Source: Collinsella sp. (GTDB lineage: Bacteria > Actinomycetota > Coriobacteriia > Coriobacteriales > Coriobacteriaceae). Taken from it: a stretch of 50,283 bases of DNA. Positions within the stretch are counted from its first letter, which is position 1, and every line of letters starts with the position of its first letter. The stretch is from the NCBI GenBank assembly GCA_029264355.1, contig JARIBW010000030.1, positions 1-50,283 of the forward strand, read 5' to 3'. A program made the position numbers and the translations under genes. The notes beneath the pieces were generated by a model. That model did not search any database. It was not told where the DNA came from and worked only from the letters and a program-made list of their open reading frames with translations. Positions 46,264-50,283 of this stretch are shown in pieces.

Positions 46264-47742
46264 ATGCAGGCAAGATACGACATCGCCATCGTCGGCGCGG
46301 GCATCACCGGATGCGCGATCGCACGGCAGCTCTCCCGCTTCGACAAGTCGATCTGCCTCATAGAGGCCGGCGATGACATCGCGCTCGGGGCCACGAAGGC
46401 CAACGGCGGCCTTGTCCATGCGGGCTACGACCCCTCCCCCGGCACGATGAAGGCGAGGATGAACGCGCGCGGCTGCGCGTTGTACGACCGCTGGTCCGAG
46501 GAGCTCGGGTTCGGCTTCCGCCGCACGGGGTCCCTCGTGCTCGGGTTCTGCGACGAGGACCGCGCCGAGCTCGAGCGACTCCGGAAAAACGGAATCGCCA
46601 ACGGCGTCCCCCACCTCGAGATCGTCGGCCCCGAGCGCATCGGCGAATTGGAGCCCCGCGCCAACCCCGACGCCACCTGCGCCCTGTGGTGCCCCTCCAC
46701 CGGCTATGTCGATCCGTTCGAAGTCGCCATCGCGGCGGCCGAGAACGCCGTTTCCAACGGCGCGACCTTCATGCGCGGGGCCCCGGTGACCGCCATCGAC
46801 CGGCCGGAGGGGGGCGGCTTCTCCCTCTCCACGCCCAGGGGAACCGTCCTCTGCTCGACCCTGATCAACGCCGCGGGCAGCGGTGCGGGCGAGATCTCGC
46901 GCATGGCCGGGGATCGCGGGCTGCGCATGGTGTGGCGCCAGGGCAACATCGCCGTGCTCGACAAGGAGCCCCGCGCCCTCATGCCCCTCTACCCGGTGCC
47001 GACCCCCATGTCCAAGGGCGTCATCGTCACGGGAACCGTTCATGGCAACACCGTCATCACCGCCACCGCCGAGATACGGGGGCAGGGCGATAAGGACACG
47101 TACGCCGACGATGTCGAGGCACTGCTCTCCGGCGCGCGCAGACTCGTGCCCGACCTCGACACCCGGCGCGTCGTCCGCACCTTCGCGGGGGGCCGCGCCG
47201 TGATCGAGGGCACGAACGACTTCCTCATCGAGGCGTCCAAGTCCACACCCGGCCTGTTCCACGCCGCGGGCATCCAGTCCCCCGGCGTCGCAAGCGCGCC
47301 GGCGGTGGCCGAGCGCATGGAGCAGCTCCTGCGCGAGACGGGCATCGAACTCGTCGAGCGCGCCGATTGGGACCCCGTCCGCCGCATGCCGGATGACTTC
47401 GACCTCGCGCCCATCGAGCGCAAGGAGGAGCTCATCGAGGCGGACCCGGCATGGGGCCGCGTCGTATGTCGTTGCGAGACGGTGCCGGAGGCCGAGATCG
47501 TCGCCGCCATCCACCGCGAGCCGGGCGCCGTCTCGGTCGAGGGGGTCAAGCGTCGCTGCCGCGCCGGCATGGGCCGCTGCCAAAGCGGCTTCTGCCAGAG
47601 CCGCGTCGTGGAGATCATCGCCCGCGAACTCGGCGTCGAGCCCTCCGAAGTCCCGCTGGAAGATGCGGGCTCGTGGATCGTCGACGGGCCGCTCAAAAAA
47701 CCGGGAGCGCCCGTGGGCGCCATCGCCGAGGAGGGCCGCTGA
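46264..47742 (+). CDS. glpA: FAD-dependent glycerol-3-phosphate dehydrogenase-like oxidoreductase with BFD [2Fe-2S] domain
   Basis: A 492-residue flavoprotein. The N-terminal Rossmann motif IVGAGITGCAIARQL (about 7-21) opens a DAO-type FAD domain (about 5-365). A BFD-like [2Fe-2S] domain follows, with C402-x-C404 and C439-x4-C444 (VCRCETV and GRCQSGFC). It resembles the GlpA-type subunit of Gram-positive glycerol-3-phosphate oxidising units and the related LhgO. The ATG at 46264 has GGGAG six bases upstream. It is followed immediately by an FAD/NAD oxidoreductase and a DUF1667 protein, the usual trio. The exact substrate is inferred from this context. Confidence 0.85.
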   Translation: MQARYDIAIVGAGITGCAIARQLSRFDKSICLIEAGDDIALGATKANGGLVHAGYDPSPGTMKARMNARGCALYDRWSEELGFGFRRTGSLVLGFCDEDRAELERLRKNGIANGVPHLEIVGPERIGELEPRANPDATCALWCPSTGYVDPFEVAIAAAENAVSNGATFMRGAPVTAIDRPEGGGFSLSTPRGTVLCSTLINAAGSGAGEISRMAGDRGLRMVWRQGNIAVLDKEPRALMPLYPVPTPMSKGVIVTGTVHGNTVITATAEIRGQGDKDTYADDVEALLSGARRLVPDLDTRRVVRTFAGGRAVIEGTNDFLIEASKSTPGLFHAAGIQSPGVASAPAVAERMEQLLRETGIELVERADWDPVRRMPDDFDLAPIERKEELIEADPAWGRVVCRCETVPEAEIVAAIHREPGAVSVEGVKRRCRAGMGRCQSGFCQSRVVEIIARELGVEPSEVPLEDAGSWIVDGPLKKPGAPVGAIAEEGR

Positions 47743-47743
47743 C

Positions 47744-49039
47744 ATGACTCGGATCGAAACACGCGATTACGACGTCGTCGTCATCGGCGGCGGTCCCGCG
47801 GGCATGGGGGCCGCCCTCGCGGCGCGCGAAGCCGGTGCATCAACCGTCATCATCGAGCGCAACGCCCATCTCGGAGGCATCCTGCGCCAGTGCATCCATC
47901 CCGGCTTCGGCCTCACCCATTTCAAAGCGGAACTCACCGGTCCCGAATACGCGCAGCGCTTCATCAACCGCGTGCGCGAGGCCGACATTGACGTCATGCT
48001 CGGATCCATGGTGCTCGGCATCGACGAGGGAGGTCGCGGGGGAACGGCGCACAACGTCACCGTCATGGGCGAGGGCGGCATGGTCCGCCTCACCTGCCGC
48101 TCGGCGGTGCTCGCCATGGGTTGCCGCGAACGCACCCGCTCCGAGATCAAGATCCCGGGCAGTCGCCCGGCCGGCGTGTACACCGCGGGTCTCGCCCAGC
48201 GCTACATCAACATCGAGAACCTGCGCCCCGGGCACCGCGTCGTGATCTTGGGCTCGGGCGACATCGGCCTCATCATGGCGCGTCGATGCGCCCTCGAGGG
48301 GCTCGAGGTCGAAGGCGTCTACGAGCTCATGCCCTATGCCAACGGCCTGCACCGCAACGTCAAGAACTGCCTGGAGGACTTCGGGATCCCGCTGCACCTG
48401 TCCACCACGGTCACCCGCGTAATCGGACGGGACCGCGTGGAGGCCGTCGAGGTCTCGCGCGTGGGGGAGGACCTCTCCCCCATTCCCGGTACCGAGCGCG
48501 TCGTTCCCTGCGACACGCTGCTGCTCTCCGTGGGCCTCGTCCCCGAAAACGAACTCGCCCGTTCCGCCGGGGTCGAAATCGACCCGCGCACACGCGGCGC
48601 GCGGGTCGATCAGGACCTGCAAACGAACGTCGCGGGCATCTTCTCCTGCGGCAACGTCCTACATGTGCACGACCTCGCCGACAACGTCACCGCCGAGGCG
48701 ACGCGCGCGGGCCGGGCCGCCGCCGCACATGCGCTGGGCACCGGGGAGCGCGATGGCCTCGCCGCGCCCATCGCGCTCGAACCCGGTGGCATGGCCGGCT
48801 ATATCGTCCCGGCGCGAATCGGGCGCATGGCAACCGCCAAGGCGTTCTTCCGCGTGCGACGGCCCCTCGACCGCGCCCAGATCGTGATCAGCGCGGGCGA
48901 CACCGTCCTCTTCCGCGGCAAGGTGCGCGACTACAAGCCGAGCATCATGGAGACGGCTCCCATCACGGCCAAGATGCTGGCGGCCGTGGGCCCGGGAGAG
49001 GCCCTGACCATATCCATCGACCCCGTGGAAGAAGCGTGA
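47744..49039 (+). CDS. FAD/NAD(P)-dependent oxidoreductase, second component of the glp-type unit
   Basis: A 431-residue pyridine nucleotide-disulfide-type reductase. It has two dinucleotide folds: VVIGGGPAGMGAALAAREAG (about 12-31, FAD) and VVILGSGDIGLIMARR (about 166-181, NAD(P)). A second FAD segment has TNVAGIFSCGNVLHVHDLADNV. The active-site CxxxxC disulfide of the classical family is absent, so it is probably an electron-transfer partner. The ATG at 47744 starts 1 base after the upstream stop, with GAGGAGGG upstream. Its position between the GlpA-like and DUF1667 genes implies that the three proteins form one complex. Confidence 0.85.
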   Translation: MTRIETRDYDVVVIGGGPAGMGAALAAREAGASTVIIERNAHLGGILRQCIHPGFGLTHFKAELTGPEYAQRFINRVREADIDVMLGSMVLGIDEGGRGGTAHNVTVMGEGGMVRLTCRSAVLAMGCRERTRSEIKIPGSRPAGVYTAGLAQRYINIENLRPGHRVVILGSGDIGLIMARRCALEGLEVEGVYELMPYANGLHRNVKNCLEDFGIPLHLSTTVTRVIGRDRVEAVEVSRVGEDLSPIPGTERVVPCDTLLLSVGLVPENELARSAGVEIDPRTRGARVDQDLQTNVAGIFSCGNVLHVHDLADNVTAEATRAGRAAAAHALGTGERDGLAAPIALEPGGMAGYIVPARIGRMATAKAFFRVRRPLDRAQIVISAGDTVLFRGKVRDYKPSIMETAPITAKMLAAVGPGEALTISIDPVEEA

Positions 49040-49045
49040 TGCCCC

Positions 49046-49429
49046 ATGGCGAGCACCGAGACGTTCCACTGCACGACCTGCCCATCCGAATGCCTGCTCA
49101 CGGTATGCGTGGAACGCGATGGGGATGGGACCTCCCACGCCGCGAGCGTCCATGGCAACCGATGCCCACGCGGGAAGCGCTTCGCCGAGCAGGAGATCAT
49201 ATGCCCGATGCGCATCCTGGCGACGACGGTCGTGGTCGAGGGCGGGGACGAGCGCCTCGTCCCCGTGCGCACGCGCACCCCCATCCCCCGCGCCCTGCAC
49301 AAACGGGCCATGGAGACCGTCCGAGAGCTGCGCGTCTCCGCCCCCGTGCACATGGGGGACGTCATCGCCGCCGACCTTCTCGACTCGGGAGTCGACCTGA
49401 TCGCGAGCATGGACGTCGACCTCGCATAG
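49046..49429 (+). CDS. DUF1667 protein, third component of the glp-type unit
   Basis: A 127-residue protein with an N-terminal cysteine cluster (C9, C12, C16, C21, C40, C53; HCTTCPSECLLTV and NRCPRGKRFAEQE) and a C-terminal domain with VRTRTPIPRALHKRAMETVREL. DUF1667 proteins accompany FAD oxidoreductases of glycerol-3-phosphate metabolism and are thought to carry a metal or Fe-S centre, but no activity is established. It starts 6 bases after the preceding stop. No glycerol kinase or glycerol facilitator gene lies in the window. Confidence 0.85.
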   Translation: MASTETFHCTTCPSECLLTVCVERDGDGTSHAASVHGNRCPRGKRFAEQEIICPMRILATTVVVEGGDERLVPVRTRTPIPRALHKRAMETVRELRVSAPVHMGDVIAADLLDSGVDLIASMDVDLA

Positions 49430-49468
49430 ACGCCAGCGCCCCGGCGCGGTCGACTTGTAGATTTGAAC

Positions 49469-49503
49469 GTAGCCCCTACGCTCAACCTCAGCTTCGGGGC
49501 TGC
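49469..49503 (+). terminator. Weak hairpin after the oxidoreductase operon
   Basis: The stem GTAGCCCC/GGGGCTGC (49469-49476 with 49496-49503, one G-T pair) has no T-tract. It is directly followed by a -10-like TATACT, so it may be a terminator or a regulatory site for the next gene. Confidence 0.4.
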
Positions 49504-49505
49504 CC

Positions 49506-49511
49506 TATACT
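49506..49511 (+). promoter_or_regulatory. -10 element for the secreted coiled-coil gene
   Basis: TATACT, 31 bases before the ATG at 49543. A matching -35 at 16-18 bases is not evident. Confidence 0.4.
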
Positions 49512-49542
49512 CGTACCGTCGACGAGAAAAGGCGGTTATCAC

Positions 49543-50283
49543 ATGGCATGCGCCACCACGAGAGAGATACGCGCGCGCAGACGGCGACTCATATGCACCG
49601 CGGGACTCGCGGCGGCGCTCGCCCTGGGCATCGGTGCGCCCGCGCTCACGGGCTCGGCCGAACTCGCACTGGCCGCGACGGCGGAAACCCGCGCCGAGCT
49701 CACCTCCCTGCAAAAAGAAGTGTCCCGCGCCGCCGACGCCCACGCCGACGCCACATCGCGCGCGGCCGAGCTCAACGAGCGAGCGCGCGCAACCGCCGAC
49801 GACATCCTGCACATCGAACAGGACCTCATGCCGCAAGCGCAGAGCCGCGCCGCGCTGGCCGCTCGCGAGCTGTACAAACGCCATGCATCCAACGGCAGCA
49901 CCCTCGCCATGCTCCTCAACGCCGGCTCCTTCGCCGATCTCCTCAGCATGACCAAGTACCTGGGCGCCGTGCAGAGCGCCAACGTCGCCGCACTCGATGA
50001 GCTGCACTCACTCGAAGCCGAGCTCAACGGCAAGCTCGAGGAGCTGGGCTCCGCGAAAGACGAGGCCGACCTACAGCTCTCCCATGCGCGGGACGCACTC
50101 GACACGGCCAAGTCCGCGGCAGCCGAGATCCAGAAGGAGGCGGATGCCGAAGACGAAGGGGAAGCCGAGATCGCGCGCCGGGCCGCCGAGCAGACGGCCC
50201 AGATGCAGGCCCTGCAGGCTGCGAGCCAAAACCAACCGACAACCCCGACGCCCGACGCGGGCCCGGGCGACGCCGAGGCCGTC
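49543..50283 (+). CDS. Secreted coiled-coil protein, N-terminal part (PcsB/CwlO-like); runs off window end
   Basis: The frame is open for 247 codons to the window end. It starts with a basic n-region and a hydrophobic stretch (about 16-45, with a likely cleavage site near ALAATA), giving a secretion signal. A long heptad-rich coiled coil follows, with ELYKRHASNGSTLAMLLNAGSFADLLSMTKYL in the middle. This is the pattern of the N-terminal domain of cell-wall hydrolases such as PcsB and CwlO, whose catalytic NlpC/P60 or CHAP domain would lie outside the window. A glutamine/proline-rich linker begins near the end. AAAAGG precedes the ATG. Confidence 0.75.
   Translation, partial: MACATTREIRARRRRLICTAGLAAALALGIGAPALTGSAELALAATAETRAELTSLQKEVSRAADAHADATSRAAELNERARATADDILHIEQDLMPQAQSRAALAARELYKRHASNGSTLAMLLNAGSFADLLSMTKYLGAVQSANVAALDELHSLEAELNGKLEELGSAKDEADLQLSHARDALDTAKSAAAEIQKEADAEDEGEAEIARRAAEQTAQMQALQAASQNQPTTPTPDAGPGDAEAV

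Overview
The window reads as a contiguous piece of the core chromosome of a high-GC, Gram-positive actinobacterium. The best guess is class Coriobacteriia, close to Collinsella. The clues are an actinobacterial integration host factor (mIHF) placed directly before gmk-rpoZ, an isoleucine T-box in front of ileS, an SOS-box-like site of the Bacillus/actinobacterial type, a full pyrR-pyrB-C-K-D-F operon, and frequent GTG and TTG starts with strong GGAGG-type ribosome binding sites. The genus is inferred from general gene content, not from a marker-gene comparison. I see no prophage, insertion sequence, CRISPR array or obvious genomic island.

Layout. 1-2175 (minus): the start of an RsbW-like anti-sigma factor, a DUF948-type membrane protein and the AAA ATPase RarA. 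2251-4019 (minus): a dGTPase-like HD hydrolase and a small prepilin peptidase. 4080-4433 (plus): a small unknown membrane protein. 4527-10514 (minus): a family 2 glycosyltransferase, rluD, lspA and ileS with its T-box leader. 11053-16119 (minus): a TudS-like DUF523 protein, rpsT, holA, comEC and comEA. 16278-18689 (minus): thiI, rpoZ, gmk and mihF. 18894-24226 (minus): the pyrimidine operon, read pyrR-pyrB-pyrC-pyrK-pyrD-pyrF, with a leader attenuator and an end terminator. 24467-25459 (minus): an SGNH hydrolase. 25751-25825 (plus): tRNA-Asn. 26084-37693 (minus): a large information-processing cluster read rimP-nusA-infB-rbfA-nrnA-truB-ribF-dnaG-rpoD. 37829-45379 (minus): leuS, guaB, a decayed PLP-enzyme homologue and thrS, with a small ModE-like regulator (plus) divergent from guaB. 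45572-46003 (minus): a zinc-ribbon membrane protein. 46264-49429 (plus): a three-gene glycerol-3-phosphate dehydrogenase-type oxidoreductase unit. 49543-end (plus): the start of a secreted coiled-coil protein.

How the genes work together. Most encode translation (three aminoacyl-tRNA synthetases, IF-2, RbfA, RimP, S20, TruB, RluD, ThiI), transcription (sigma factor, omega, NusA), replication and repair (primase, DNA polymerase III delta, RarA) and nucleotide metabolism (pyr operon, IMP dehydrogenase, guanylate kinase, dGTPase). ComEA, ComEC and a prepilin peptidase suggest a capacity for DNA uptake.

The most notable points are a GuaB that resembles, from memory, the Tritrichomonas foetus IMP dehydrogenase down to residue numbering; a Cys/Met-metabolism PLP-enzyme homologue whose catalytic lysine is arginine; a threonyl-tRNA synthetase without a TGS domain; a NusA with a Cys3His tail; a probable LexA site at rarA; leader attenuators at pyr and possibly at rimP-nusA; and two intergenic inverted repeats that share a core. 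No wholly new multi-gene system was evident. All coordinates were read by eye, and no database search was possible.
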